Origin: an uncultured Prochlorococcus sp.
Lineage (GTDB): Bacteria > Cyanobacteriota > Cyanobacteriia > PCC-6307 > Cyanobiaceae
Reading direction: 5' to 3'
Assembly (NCBI GenBank): GCA_913048245.1
Contig: CAJWWR010000002.1
Span: 1-64,000, forward strand
Length of the DNA: 64,000 nt
Of the stretch, positions 24,709 through 33,176 are shown in pieces (positions within the stretch are counted from its first letter, which is position 1; each line of letters begins with the position of its first letter). Under the pieces are notes generated by a model. The model was not told the origin of the DNA. It worked only from the letters and a program-made list of their open reading frames with translations, and made no database searches. Made by a program: the position numbers and the translations under genes.

Positions 24709-25475
24709 TAAACCAGTCCACTCAAACTTGGTTGTGATATGGCTAATAAAAGAAAAATACCATCAACTATTAACGTTGTTTGCAATACATAACTTGTTAC
24801 AAGCAAAGATCTGCCATTCAAAGTGTTTAAAGAAGCGGAATTTGCAATGGTTTTAGAAATAAGCCAAAGGAATATACCAAAAATCAAGATAATTATTATT
24901 GGTTTGGCATGAAGTAAATTTTCAGAAGTTTTCTGTAGTATAAACGGTGCTTGTTCTGAATCTGCCTTTACTACTTCCGTCCATTGATCCATAATGCCAG
25001 TACAAAATATAGTTATATCTGTTATCGCTGTACCAAATAAAGAAGACAAATAAAAACTGGAACCTATTCTCCACTTGGTCCCTAATCCAACTAATGCAAG
25101 TGGCAAAGCGACTGCCTCAACAGGTATATGAAGAATAGGATGATAACTTAACCATCCCCAAAATAAACAACCTCCTAACCAACTGCCTGAAACCCCCAAG
25201 AGTAAGCTACCAACTATAAAAAATTGTTTAGTTAATTTATTAGTCAAATATAATGAAAGACTCAAAATAAAAAAAGTAAAAAAAAGGGCACTAGAGGGAT
25301 AAAATCTTACCCAAGGAGCTTGAAAAAAGATTGGAAGAATAACAAAAAAAGAAGACCAGAATCTTAATGAAATTGGTTTTGCCAAAAAAGTATTTTCGCT
25401 AATATGTTGATCTCCAACACATAATTCTTTGTTGTTAGTAGCTTTTATTGAATTTTTTAAAAGTACTTCTTCCAA
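24708..25475 (-). CDS. DUF3120-type integral membrane protein
   Basis: A 255-residue membrane protein with about seven hydrophobic segments from residue 40 on. The conserved text FFQAPWVRFYPSSALFFTF, GGCLFWGWLSYHPILHIPVEAVALPLAL and DITIFCTG matches the cyanobacteria-specific DUF3120 family of unknown function. The long polar N-terminus (about 35 residues) begins at a TTG with no strong Shine-Dalgarno, so the true start is uncertain and could be internal. It is coupled to nadB downstream by a 1-base overlap, which suggests a transport or regulatory link to NAD or quinolinate metabolism only by context. Confidence 0.72.
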   Translation of the reverse strand: MEEVLLKNSIKATNNKELCVGDQHISENTFLAKPISLRFWSSFFVILPIFFQAPWVRFYPSSALFFTFFILSLSLYLTNKLTKQFFIVGSLLLGVSGSWLGGCLFWGWLSYHPILHIPVEAVALPLALVGLGTKWRIGSSFYLSSLFGTAITDITIFCTGIMDQWTEVVKADSEQAPFILQKTSENLLHAKPIIIILIFGIFLWLISKTIANSASLNTLNGRSLLVTSYVLQTTLIVDGIFLLLAISQPSLSGLV

Positions 25476-25657
25476 GGAGCTGAAATTAAAAAGATTATTA
25501 AATGAATTTAAAAATTTGAATAAAAAGAGATTACTTATTTTATCAATTTTTTATTCACATTAGATAATCATACTAAAAAAATAATAAAAGTATTTAATGG
25601 TCTTTAAGTCCTATATCCTATTAGAATAATATTAACATCAAACTAAGTTGATTTATT

Positions 25658-27043
25658 GTGTGGCAGGAAGCTAATTCTATAGATGATTTGAATGATTTAT
25701 TAGTCCCAAACAATAATCAAACAATTCAACCTGCTCTAATAGCAAGTGTTGATAAAGATTCAATTGGAGAGGATGTAGGGTTTGAACAGGGAGATTCTAT
25801 TTTAACTATTAATGGTAAAAAACCTAGAGACTTAATTGATTATCAAATACTAATAAACGATGAATTGCTAGAACTAGAAGTATTAGATAACAAAGGTAAA
25901 AAACATGAACTACAAATTGAAAAAGAACAGGATGCAAATCTTGGAATAAACTTTAAGGATGCTTTATTTGATTCTTTAAAACAATGTAATAATAAATGTC
26001 CATTTTGTTTCATTGATCAACAACCTCCTGGAAAACGAAAAACTTTATACATAAAAGATGATGATTACAGATTGAGTTTTTTATATGGATCATATTTAAC
26101 TCTTACAAATTTAAAAGAAATTGATTGGAACAGAATCTCGATACAAAAACTATCGCCTCTTTATATTTCAATTCATGCAACAGACCCTGATGTACGGGAG
26201 AAATTATTAAAAAATAAAAAAGCTCGGGATATCATAGATCAAATTAATTGGTTTGAAAGAAATTCTATTCAAATTCATGCACAAATTGTTGTTTGTCCAG
26301 GAATAAATGATGGGGAAATTCTTGAAGATTCAATCAATACACTTGCGAAATTTCATAATAAATACAAAAAAACTGTTTTATCATTAGCGATAGTGCCAGT
26401 TGGATTAACAAAATTTCGCCCTAAAGATGATCAATTAATTCCGATACAAAAAAAATATGCTCAAAATTTAATTTTCCAAATAGAGCAAATACAAAAAGAC
26501 TTAAAAAATAAAATAGGCTCAAGATTTTGTTGGCTTGCAGATGAATGGTATTTAATCGCTGGCTATAAACTTCCTAAGTACATTACATATGAAAGCATGC
26601 CGCAAGAATCAAATGGGGTAGGTACGATAAGAGAATTTCTTAAACAACTAGAGGAACAAACAAAATCTTTACCAAAGAAAATAAAAAACAGAAGAATTAT
26701 AAGTTGGGTAGTTGGTAAATTAGTTCATGAGTCTCTTATTCCCTTCTGCAAAAAATTGAATAAAATTGAGGGCTTAACCGTCAATCTTTATGGTTTACCA
26801 AGCATTTACTGGGGACAAGAGCAAGTTGTTACAGGATTATTAACTGGCGAAGACCTTATTTATGGATTATCCGAAAAAGAATTAGGAGAAAGTATTTATT
26901 TGCCTTCTATCATGTTAAAAATGAATACAGATTTATTTTTGGATGATCAAACAATTAGCCAAGTAGAAAAAAAACTTAAAACCAAAATTCACGTTGTGGA
27001 GAACGCAAATGATATTATAAAAAGTCTTATAGGTCTTTCCTAA
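25658..27043 (+). CDS. Radical-SAM protein with N-terminal PDZ-like domain (TIGR03279 family)
   Basis: A 461-residue protein. Residues 20-95 are PDZ-like (ALIASVDKDSIGEDVGFEQGDSILTINGK). A cysteine motif CNNKCPFCFIDQQPPGKR near 110 is a CxxxCxxC SAM-cluster site, and the C-terminal DUF512-type region contains VTGLLTGEDL. These features define a family found in cyanobacteria and Firmicutes whose product is unknown. It needs a [4Fe-4S] cluster. The start GTG (GTG TGG CAG GAA) is the first plausible codon after a 182-base divergent region. The TolC-like gene follows after 19 bases. Confidence 0.85.
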   Translation: MWQEANSIDDLNDLLVPNNNQTIQPALIASVDKDSIGEDVGFEQGDSILTINGKKPRDLIDYQILINDELLELEVLDNKGKKHELQIEKEQDANLGINFKDALFDSLKQCNNKCPFCFIDQQPPGKRKTLYIKDDDYRLSFLYGSYLTLTNLKEIDWNRISIQKLSPLYISIHATDPDVREKLLKNKKARDIIDQINWFERNSIQIHAQIVVCPGINDGEILEDSINTLAKFHNKYKKTVLSLAIVPVGLTKFRPKDDQLIPIQKKYAQNLIFQIEQIQKDLKNKIGSRFCWLADEWYLIAGYKLPKYITYESMPQESNGVGTIREFLKQLEEQTKSLPKKIKNRRIISWVVGKLVHESLIPFCKKLNKIEGLTVNLYGLPSIYWGQEQVVTGLLTGEDLIYGLSEKELGESIYLPSIMLKMNTDLFLDDQTISQVEKKLKTKIHVVENANDIIKSLIGLS

Positions 27044-27062
27044 TTGAATAAGAATCTACACC

Positions 27063-28496
27063 ATGTTTAACAAGTTTATAAGGACTTTATTTATATTACC
27101 TTTGTTTTTAACAAGCGAGATACCTTTATTGTCATTAGAAATTACTGATAAAGATAGTATTTCAATAGAAAATATCTTAAACAAAGAGACATTGTCTTTT
27201 GAAAATATTACGGAATTAATTATTAAAAATAATACTGAACTAAAGTCTCTCGAAGCTTTAATTGAATCAGCTGCATTTAATCTTTCCAGCAAAATTTCCA
27301 CAAGATATCCATCAATTGACTTAAGTGCAAATGGACTACCACAGTATCTTTACGGAGAGAGTTTTAATAACAATTCATCTGACACTGTAAGCTCACAATA
27401 TTCAATTAATCCATCTTTAAGTTTAAGATGGGATCTAATTAATCCTTTAAGAGGAATTGAAATTGATTTAGCAAGAAATAATTTCGAAATTGCAAAGAAT
27501 AATTATGAAATCAAAAAAAGAGATTTAATTCTTGAGGCAAAGGTAAGGTATCACAAATATCAGAAATCATTTGAGGACTTGAATAATGCTCAAATTTCAT
27601 TGGATTTATCATTAATTAGTTTTAAAGAAGCCGAATCAAAATTAGAAGCAGGGACTGGGACTCAATTTGAAGTTCTTGAGGCAAAGGCTCAACTATCAAG
27701 AGACAAACAAAACCTTGAAGAAAAAAAAATAATACATGAAATCAACAAGATTTCTCTAAAGGAAATACTTAACATAAAGCTAGAACAAGAATTTGAAATT
27801 CATTCTGAACAGGCATTAATTGGATTTTGGAATCACTCTCTAATTAAAAATATTGAAAGCGGTATTGAAAATAGCTTTTCTCTTCAGAATATGAATCTTC
27901 AATTAGCAAATACAGAAAATCAAGCTGAAAGTTTTTTAAGTTTAAATAAACCTACTATTTACATAACTAATACTCTCTCAAGTACATTCTCATGGGGGAG
28001 CACACTTACCACAGAAATCGATCCTAATGCTTATGCATCTAGCTTTAACAATAAAATAAGCTTAAATTTTAATTGGCCAATTTTTGCTGGAGGTGAAAAT
28101 AAAAATTCATTTCTTGCAAAAGAATTAGAAGCCGAATCCCAAATATATGCCTATGAGAATCTATTAAACCTCATAACAAAAGACATAAGCGAAACCTATT
28201 TAAACTTAATAATGTATGAAAAAAACCTGATTGCATTAAAACAAGAAATTTTATCTACTGAAGAGTCTCTTAGATTAGCCAGGTTGAGATATGATGTCGG
28301 GATATCTACTCTCAAAGACGTTCTAGTAATACAACAAGAGTTGAGTACAGCAAGATCTAAAAAAATAAATGCTATTTATAACTACAACATAACTCTTAAT
28401 AAACTAGAAAGATTAACTTTTCTATCCAGTAACGAAAATTGCAAAGAAATTTCAGATGATGATGGTGAACAAATTGAGTCTATTTGCAACTATTGA
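27063..28496 (+). CDS. TolC-family outer-membrane efflux protein
   Basis: A 477-residue protein with a signal peptide (about 1-24). Two repeated outer-membrane-factor halves follow: long alpha-helical hairpins (for example NFEIAKNNYEIKKRDLILEAK and ETYLNLIMYEKNLIALKQEI) alternate with beta-strand segments such as SISPSLSLRWDL-like text. The RLARLRYDVGISTLKDVLVIQQEL segment is typical of TolC. It forms a trimeric channel through the outer membrane and periplasm for type I secretion or efflux pumps. No inner-membrane partner is adjacent, though a SbmA-like ABC exporter is at 57 kb. The C-terminus has CKEISDDDGEQIESIC, two cysteines that could pair. Confidence 0.88.
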   Translation: MFNKFIRTLFILPLFLTSEIPLLSLEITDKDSISIENILNKETLSFENITELIIKNNTELKSLEALIESAAFNLSSKISTRYPSIDLSANGLPQYLYGESFNNNSSDTVSSQYSINPSLSLRWDLINPLRGIEIDLARNNFEIAKNNYEIKKRDLILEAKVRYHKYQKSFEDLNNAQISLDLSLISFKEAESKLEAGTGTQFEVLEAKAQLSRDKQNLEEKKIIHEINKISLKEILNIKLEQEFEIHSEQALIGFWNHSLIKNIESGIENSFSLQNMNLQLANTENQAESFLSLNKPTIYITNTLSSTFSWGSTLTTEIDPNAYASSFNNKISLNFNWPIFAGGENKNSFLAKELEAESQIYAYENLLNLITKDISETYLNLIMYEKNLIALKQEILSTEESLRLARLRYDVGISTLKDVLVIQQELSTARSKKINAIYNYNITLNKLERLTFLSSNENCKEISDDDGEQIESICNY

Positions 28497-28510
28497 TGCA
28501 TAATAAGTAA

Positions 28511-29317
28511 ATGGAAAACAACAAAAATAAATTAAGTTCGGATCAAATCAATGCATTAGGTTATCTTTTTGAAGAGGTTAGCCAAAGGCAACTAGATGAC
28601 TTTGGTAATATATCAGCTAGTAGTAAATCTGACGGGTCCTTAATAACCAGTTGTGACTTATGGAGTGACAGAAAAATTGTTCAAGGACTTTCCAGAATAG
28701 TCCCTGGGGAAGGAGTTTTAAGTGAAGAAGGCGATAAGTCAATACCATCTAGTGAGGCGTATTGGATAGTTGATCCTCTAGACGGAACCACTAACTTTGC
28801 GGCAGGAATTCCGTATTGGTCCATATCAGTTGCACGTTTTGTGCATGGGATACCGGAAACATCTTTTCTTATAATCCCAACACTTAGAAAGAAATTTACG
28901 GCAATAAGGCAAAAAGGAGTATATCTGAATAATAAAAAAATCTTTAAAGACAATAACTTACAAAAAAGTGATTGTGTTTCATTATGCAGTAGATCAATTA
29001 AAATTCTGCAAATAAATCCTAGAGAAATTTTCCCAGGCAAAATTAGACTTCTAGGGGTCTCTAGTCTCAATCTAACAAGCGTTGCTATGGGACAAACATT
29101 TGGAGCTATTGAATCAACTCCAAAAATATGGGATATTGCAGCTGCATGGCTAATTCTAGATGAACTTAATTGCAAAATTAATTGGCTAAAAACAAATCCT
29201 GAAAATCTAAATTCAGGCGAAGATTTATCTCAAGTCAATTTCCCTCTAATTGCTGGCAGGACAAGCGAAAATCTAAGTCTTTTAAAGCCATGGGGTGATT
29301 TATTACTCAAAAAATAG
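28511..29317 (+). CDS. Inositol monophosphatase-family phosphatase
   Basis: A 268-residue Mg-dependent, lithium-sensitive-type phosphatase. The metal motifs are EGVLSEEGD (about 71-79), DPLDGTTNF (about 89-97, the diagnostic IMPase block) and a C-terminal PKIWDIAAAWLIL (about 203). The substrate may be inositol-1-phosphate, fructose-1,6-bisphosphate, PAP or histidinol phosphate; sequence alone does not decide. It follows TolC by 14 bases. The gap after it holds a candidate promoter for the next gene. Confidence 0.88.
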   Translation: MENNKNKLSSDQINALGYLFEEVSQRQLDDFGNISASSKSDGSLITSCDLWSDRKIVQGLSRIVPGEGVLSEEGDKSIPSSEAYWIVDPLDGTTNFAAGIPYWSISVARFVHGIPETSFLIIPTLRKKFTAIRQKGVYLNNKKIFKDNNLQKSDCVSLCSRSIKILQINPREIFPGKIRLLGVSSLNLTSVAMGQTFGAIESTPKIWDIAAAWLILDELNCKINWLKTNPENLNSGEDLSQVNFPLIAGRTSENLSLLKPWGDLLLKK

Positions 29318-29336
29318 TCAATAGATAAAAAAAGAC

Positions 29337-29363
29337 TTGAAAATTACTCGTTTTAGATAGAAT
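29337..29363 (+). promoter_or_regulatory. Candidate promoter for the YihY-like gene
   Basis: TTGAAA (29337-29342) and TAGAAT (29358-29363) are separated by 15 bases, a short but workable spacing. They lie 39 bases before the preferred ATG. This is the only -35/-10-like pair in the 84-base gap. Confidence 0.35.
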
Positions 29364-29401
29364 GAATAGGAATTTAGGGTAAATATTTGAAGAGAATAAA
29401 C

Positions 29402-30328
29402 ATGCGTCACAATTCGAGATGGATTATCAAAAGTTTGTGGGGAGCATGTAAAAGATGGAGTAAATCCGATTGCATAGATTTAAGCGCTGCTTTCGCTTAT
29501 TACGCCCTGCAATCATTTTTTCCTATACTTCTGATTTCTTTATCAATTGCATCGTGGTTCCTTGGAAAACAAGAAGGATTAGACCAAGAAATCATCTCAG
29601 TCGCTGAACAAGTACTGCCTCCATCAGTAGTTGAATTAGTTGAAACAACTTTTCTAAAATTAATTGATCAAGGTTTTGGGGCAGGTATTTTAGGCGCAAT
29701 GTTTCTTTTATTTACAGCTGGAAATGCTTATTTATCATTACAAAGAGGATCTGAAAGGTTGTGGGAAGATGCATTACCTTCCAAAAAAAGTTTTTCTCCA
29801 TGGCGAGAACAAGCATCACAATTTCTCAGAAATAGAATTGAAGCATTTTTAATAGTTTTTTTTATAGGGTTCTTAATGGTACTAGATCAAATTAGTGCCA
29901 ATCTAAGAATGATCCCAAATGCTGTCTTCGAGGAGATTACAAATGCTGATACTTGGCTATCCAATATTGTTTTACAATTACCTGTTCTACAAGTTGGACA
30001 ATTTGCAATACCTCTTATTGGATTTTCGCTAATGGCCTTGTTATTACAAGCTCTTTTACCTAGCAGAAAAGTACCACTACAACCATTAATTCCAGGTTCG
30101 ATATTAATAGGAATACTTTTAACTACTTTAAATCTTGCTGTAAGTAAAAGTATTCTCTCGCTTGGTGTTAGATTTCAGGCGTATGGATTTATTGGGGGTT
30201 TTCTGGTTTTAACTTTATGGGTTTGGCTGTTAGGTGTTATTTTGTATTTTGGACAATGTTGGAGTGTCGTTATAGCAAGTATGTCTATTATGGAAAAACA
30301 AAAAAGTATTTATAGGAGAAGAATTTAA
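29402..30328 (+). CDS. YihY/BrkB-family inner-membrane protein
   Basis: A 308-residue protein with about six membrane helices. The SAAFAYYALQSFFPILLISLSI segment near 30, GAGILGAMFLLFTAGNAYLSLQRGSERLW in the middle and the late YGFIGGFLVLTLWVWLLGVILYFGQCWS match the YihY/virulence factor BrkB (UPF0761) family. Despite an early ribonuclease BN name, the family is regarded as a membrane protein of unknown function. The ATG at 29402 is chosen over a TTG five codons upstream. The zinc-ribbon gene begins one base after the stop, so they are coupled. Confidence 0.87.
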   Translation: MRHNSRWIIKSLWGACKRWSKSDCIDLSAAFAYYALQSFFPILLISLSIASWFLGKQEGLDQEIISVAEQVLPPSVVELVETTFLKLIDQGFGAGILGAMFLLFTAGNAYLSLQRGSERLWEDALPSKKSFSPWREQASQFLRNRIEAFLIVFFIGFLMVLDQISANLRMIPNAVFEEITNADTWLSNIVLQLPVLQVGQFAIPLIGFSLMALLLQALLPSRKVPLQPLIPGSILIGILLTTLNLAVSKSILSLGVRFQAYGFIGGFLVLTLWVWLLGVILYFGQCWSVVIASMSIMEKQKSIYRRRI

Positions 30329-30329
30329 T

Positions 30330-30671
30330 ATGAATGAATTTTTTAAAATGAATCAAAAATTAATAATATATTCATCAATAATTTTCTTTATATTGCCATT
30401 ATTCGGTGTTAAATCTTTACTTAGCTTATTTGGCAATATTCTTATACTGCTTTTTTTAATACCTATATTAATATTCATAATTCTTTTTTTGGGTCTAAAT
30501 TCCGTCAAAACGAAAATCACACAATGTCAAAATTGTGGTAATGGAGTTATAGGATTCCAAGAAGAATGTCCTTTTTGTGGATCTAAATTAAATTTAAATA
30601 CTCAAAATCAAACCTATTCAACAAATGCAAGTGAAGAGACTATTGAGATAGAAGCCGAAGAAGTAAAGTGA
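30330..30671 (+). CDS. Membrane-anchored zinc-ribbon protein, unknown
   Basis: A 113-residue protein. Two adjacent hydrophobic helices (about 10-30 and 33-54) are followed by a rubredoxin-like knuckle pair, CQNCGNG-x7-CPFCGSK (about 66-84), that should bind one zinc. The remainder is an acidic tail (EETIEIEAEEVK). Topology suggests the ribbon faces the cytoplasm. AGGAGA lies 12 bases before the ATG. It follows the YihY gene by one base, suggesting a joint membrane role. No enzymatic motif is seen and the family is not recognised. Confidence 0.7.
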   Translation: MNEFFKMNQKLIIYSSIIFFILPLFGVKSLLSLFGNILILLFLIPILIFIILFLGLNSVKTKITQCQNCGNGVIGFQEECPFCGSKLNLNTQNQTYSTNASEETIEIEAEEVK

Positions 30672-30681
30672 ATTATTTTTA

Positions 30682-30828
30682 TTAACCAATACCAATCTGT
30701 CTTAATATACTTTGTCCAGTAATTAATTCAGTACTTAGTCCTATTAGTATTCCCATCATTGCTAAACGACCGTTCCAAGTTTCAGCAAAATTGACAAATC
30801 CAAATCTTGGTTGATTCTCATCATTCAT
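30682..30828 (-). CDS. High-light-inducible protein (Hli/Scp)
   Basis: A 48-residue protein with the Hli signature: FGFVNFAETWNGRLAMMGIL, in which ExxNGRxAM is the chlorophyll-binding LHC motif, and one helix. Hli proteins bind chlorophyll and carotenoid and protect photosystem II and chlorophyll synthesis under excess light. High-light Prochlorococcus carry many copies. The gene is convergent with the zinc-ribbon gene (10 bases). The two ATGs in ATGAATGATG leave only the first in frame. It has its own AT-rich upstream region of 68 bases. Confidence 0.92.
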   Translation of the reverse strand: MNDENQPRFGFVNFAETWNGRLAMMGILIGLSTELITGQSILRQIGIG

Positions 30829-30896
30829 AATAGATTATTTACCTAAGATTATTTTAGCGTTTATTTATGAAATATATGAAAAAATTTTTTTCATTT

Positions 30897-31280
30897 TTAC
30901 TTTATATGTCTAAAACCATCTACAGGCCGGTATTCATCACCTGTCAATTCCTCATAAATAATTGCGGGCAATCCAGTTTCAAACATTGTTTGTAGTGCCT
31001 CTTTTAAAAAAGGATTCCATCCACCAGTACTTACTTTTCCATGTCTAACTGTCCAATCCCAAGTACCTTGAAGATCTCTTGGCATTCTGCCTTCCCTATC
31101 TCTTCTGGCGACTAAATCTAAAGATTCAACTAAACCTACAACAACAGGACTTTTTCCATATGAAGGGGTCAAACTTAACTCTAATCGTACAGGATCTTCT
31201 TTAAGTAACCTCAAACGAAATCTAGGCGGTAATTTTAAAGACTTCAATACTGAAGTTACTATTTTTGTTTTTTGTTCCAA
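30897..31280 (-). CDS. Conserved picocyanobacterial hypothetical protein
   Basis: A 127-residue basic protein of unknown function with conserved-looking text RFRLRLLKEDPVRLELSLTP, LVARRDREGRMPRDLQGTWD and GGWNPFLKEALQTMFETGLP. No signal peptide, membrane helix or cysteine is present. The start is a TTG supported by AGGAGA about six bases upstream; no earlier start is available and the first internal Met is at MPRD (residue 66). It lies 36 bases after the DUF2973-type gene on the same strand. I cannot name the family. Confidence 0.72.
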   Translation of the reverse strand: MEQKTKIVTSVLKSLKLPPRFRLRLLKEDPVRLELSLTPSYGKSPVVVGLVESLDLVARRDREGRMPRDLQGTWDWTVRHGKVSTGGWNPFLKEALQTMFETGLPAIIYEELTGDEYRPVDGFRHIK

Positions 31281-31316
31281 AATTTCTCCTAAAATAATCG
31301 ATAATCTAACATTTAT

Positions 31317-31577
31317 CTAATCAGAACTAGTACCCTTTTCAATCGTTGTATCAGTATCATTAGAGAATCTTACAGTTAGTAATTCTTCATCAGTAATATT
31401 GCCAGATTTATCAAGGAGTTCAGGATGGATAGTGTATTTTTTAGTGTTGTTTGAATCATTGTAAGGCCTTTGCTGATTTTTATCTACCAAACCCCAACCA
31501 TTTGACATAACTTTAAAGGCCTTCCATATTAAGAAAATAATAGTTGTTGCATAAACAAGAGGAAATAATAAAGACAT
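31317..31577 (-). CDS. Small membrane-anchored protein, DUF2973-like
   Basis: An 86-residue protein with one N-terminal hydrophobic helix (about 3-24) that probably anchors it. A hydrophilic region then holds QQRPYNDSNN and KYTIHPELLDKSGNITDEELLTVRFSND. That last block matches my recollection of cyanobacterial DUF2973 (a VHPELLDxxGxI.dEeLLtVRF pattern). Function unknown. It is divergent from the HtrA-like protease gene across 152 bases and precedes the hypothetical gene on the same strand. Confidence 0.65.
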   Translation of the reverse strand: MSLLFPLVYATTIIFLIWKAFKVMSNGWGLVDKNQQRPYNDSNNTKKYTIHPELLDKSGNITDEELLTVRFSNDTDTTIEKGTSSD

Positions 31578-31729
31578 ATAATTGTATTTTGAAGTCGCTT
31601 TTTAACTATACTAACCATAACTATATAAATCTGAAACAAATAATGAATAAATTTTTTTAATAAATATTTTTAGTTATTATTAAAAGAGATTATCAAACGT
31701 CAAAATATCCTTCACCCCATCAATGATAA

Positions 31730-32881
31730 ATGTATTCTGTGATCCTACATAAACTGAAGAAATTAAAAAAACCAAAGATTTTTTCAACAAGATCATTTTT
31801 TACATTAACTTTATTAATTAATTTAACTTCAAGTTCAACAATACTTCCTTTTTCAATTAATGAAAAAGTCACACAAGCAAATAAGCTTATTGCTAATAAT
31901 TCATTTATCACCACTGCTATAGAAATAGCAGGTCCATCAGTTGTAACAATAGATACTGTCAGGTATGTGGAAACTAATCAATCTAATGAAAATCCCTCAT
32001 CTCTTCTAGATCCTTATTTTGAAAAATTATTTGGCAAAGAGTTTCCCTATGAAGACGAACCAAGAATTGAAGAAGGCCAAGGAAGTGGATTTATTTTTGA
32101 AGATGGTCTTGTAATGACAAATGCTCATGTAGTAAGTGATTCTGATAGGTTAATTATTGGTCTTGCAGATGGAAGAAAGGTTGAAGGCAAAGTTATTGGA
32201 CTTGACTTATTGACAGATTTGGCTGTGATTGAATTAGAAGGAGATGGACCCTGGCCAAAAGCAATTCTTGGCAACTCAGATAATATTAAGGTAGGTGACT
32301 GGGCAATTGCAGTTGGTAATCCATTCGGTTTAGAAAATACCGTAACTCTCGGGATTATTAGTAACATAAAGCGAGACGTTTCAGAATTAGGGCTATATGA
32401 CCTAAAAGTACATTTAATACAGACAGATGCTGCTATCAATCCTGGCAATTCTGGAGGTCCGCTAATTAACGCCTCTGGAGAAGTTATTGGAATAAATACT
32501 CTTATCAGAGAAGGACCTGGGGCTGGATTAGGTTTTGCAATACCTATCAATGAAGCAAAAGAAATTGCATATGAATTAATAAATAATGGGATGGTAATAC
32601 ATCCAATGATAGGAATCAGTCTATTAGAAGAGCCTTCTGAAGATATGACGAGAACAGAAGTAAAGGTTGGGTATGTAGTCCCGGATAGCCCTGCAGATAG
32701 AAGTGGTATCAAAATAAACGACGTTATAGTAAAAATCAACGAGCAAGTAATTAACAATGCCTCGGATGTAATAGACGCTATTTCTGAAAATGGAATTTAT
32801 AGTGAAGCTCGTATAATTATTAAAAGAAACGATAAACTGCTTAATTTCCAAGTCAAGCCAATCGATATTCGCGATTTATAA
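31730..32881 (+). CDS. HtrA/Deg-family periplasmic serine protease
   Basis: A 383-residue protease. An N-terminal basic region plus hydrophobic helix (about 22-40) acts as signal or anchor. The trypsin-like domain has the triad His in TNAHVV (about 126), Asp in LTDLAVIEL (about 156) and Ser in GNSGGPL (about 235). One C-terminal PDZ domain spans about 285-375. Deg proteases degrade or refold damaged exported and photosystem proteins. HhoA, HhoB and HtrA cannot be separated by inspection, so no symbol is given. It is divergent from the DUF2973-type gene. Confidence 0.93.
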   Translation: MYSVILHKLKKLKKPKIFSTRSFFTLTLLINLTSSSTILPFSINEKVTQANKLIANNSFITTAIEIAGPSVVTIDTVRYVETNQSNENPSSLLDPYFEKLFGKEFPYEDEPRIEEGQGSGFIFEDGLVMTNAHVVSDSDRLIIGLADGRKVEGKVIGLDLLTDLAVIELEGDGPWPKAILGNSDNIKVGDWAIAVGNPFGLENTVTLGIISNIKRDVSELGLYDLKVHLIQTDAAINPGNSGGPLINASGEVIGINTLIREGPGAGLGFAIPINEAKEIAYELINNGMVIHPMIGISLLEEPSEDMTRTEVKVGYVVPDSPADRSGIKINDVIVKINEQVINNASDVIDAISENGIYSEARIIIKRNDKLLNFQVKPIDIRDL

Positions 32882-32891
32882 ACTATATAAT

Positions 32892-33074
32892 TTAGTTATC
32901 ACATTCTCTTAATATCTCCACACATTTACTTATACATTTACCATCAGAAATATCGCAAAATGATATACATTCAAAATAATTTTCTATAGGATCATTATTG
33001 AGAGAATTGTTTGTTGAGAATTCATCTTTAGTTCTAAACATTTTTTTAATTAATGTAGTTATTAGATTAATCAT
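32892..33074 (-). CDS. 60-residue cysteine-patterned protein
   Basis: A short protein with an N-terminal amphipathic/basic segment (MINLITTLIKKMFRTK) and a C-terminal cysteine array ECISFCDISDGKCISKCVEIL followed by REC: C-x3-C-x6-C-x3-C-x6-C. The two CxxxC helices separated by a turn could bind a metal or form a small disulfide hairpin. No signal peptide is obvious. It is convergent with the HtrA-like gene (10 bases). The regular pattern argues for a real gene, but the family is unknown. Confidence 0.55.
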   Translation of the reverse strand: MINLITTLIKKMFRTKDEFSTNNSLNNDPIENYFECISFCDISDGKCISKCVEILRECDN

Positions 33075-33176
33075 TCATAATTGAATCTGTAAAGATAAAT
33101 AAGTGATCTTGCCTATACAAATGTAAAGTTATTTAAAAAATATTAATAAGCTTTAAGGATTGTTACCTACCAAATA

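Noticed and set aside
24362-24856. 164-codon plus-strand frame opposite nadB
   Set aside because: It is antisense to a fully conserved L-aspartate oxidase N-terminus and shows no domain.
28681-29175. Long antisense frame across the inositol monophosphatase gene
   Set aside because: The sense frame has complete IMPase motifs. The antisense product is Ser/Ile/Leu-rich with no domain, as expected of a shadow frame.
32125-32757. 210-codon antisense frame within the HtrA-like gene
   Set aside because: It lies opposite an intact protease with a full catalytic triad, and its composition reflects the complement of conserved Gly and Asp codons.
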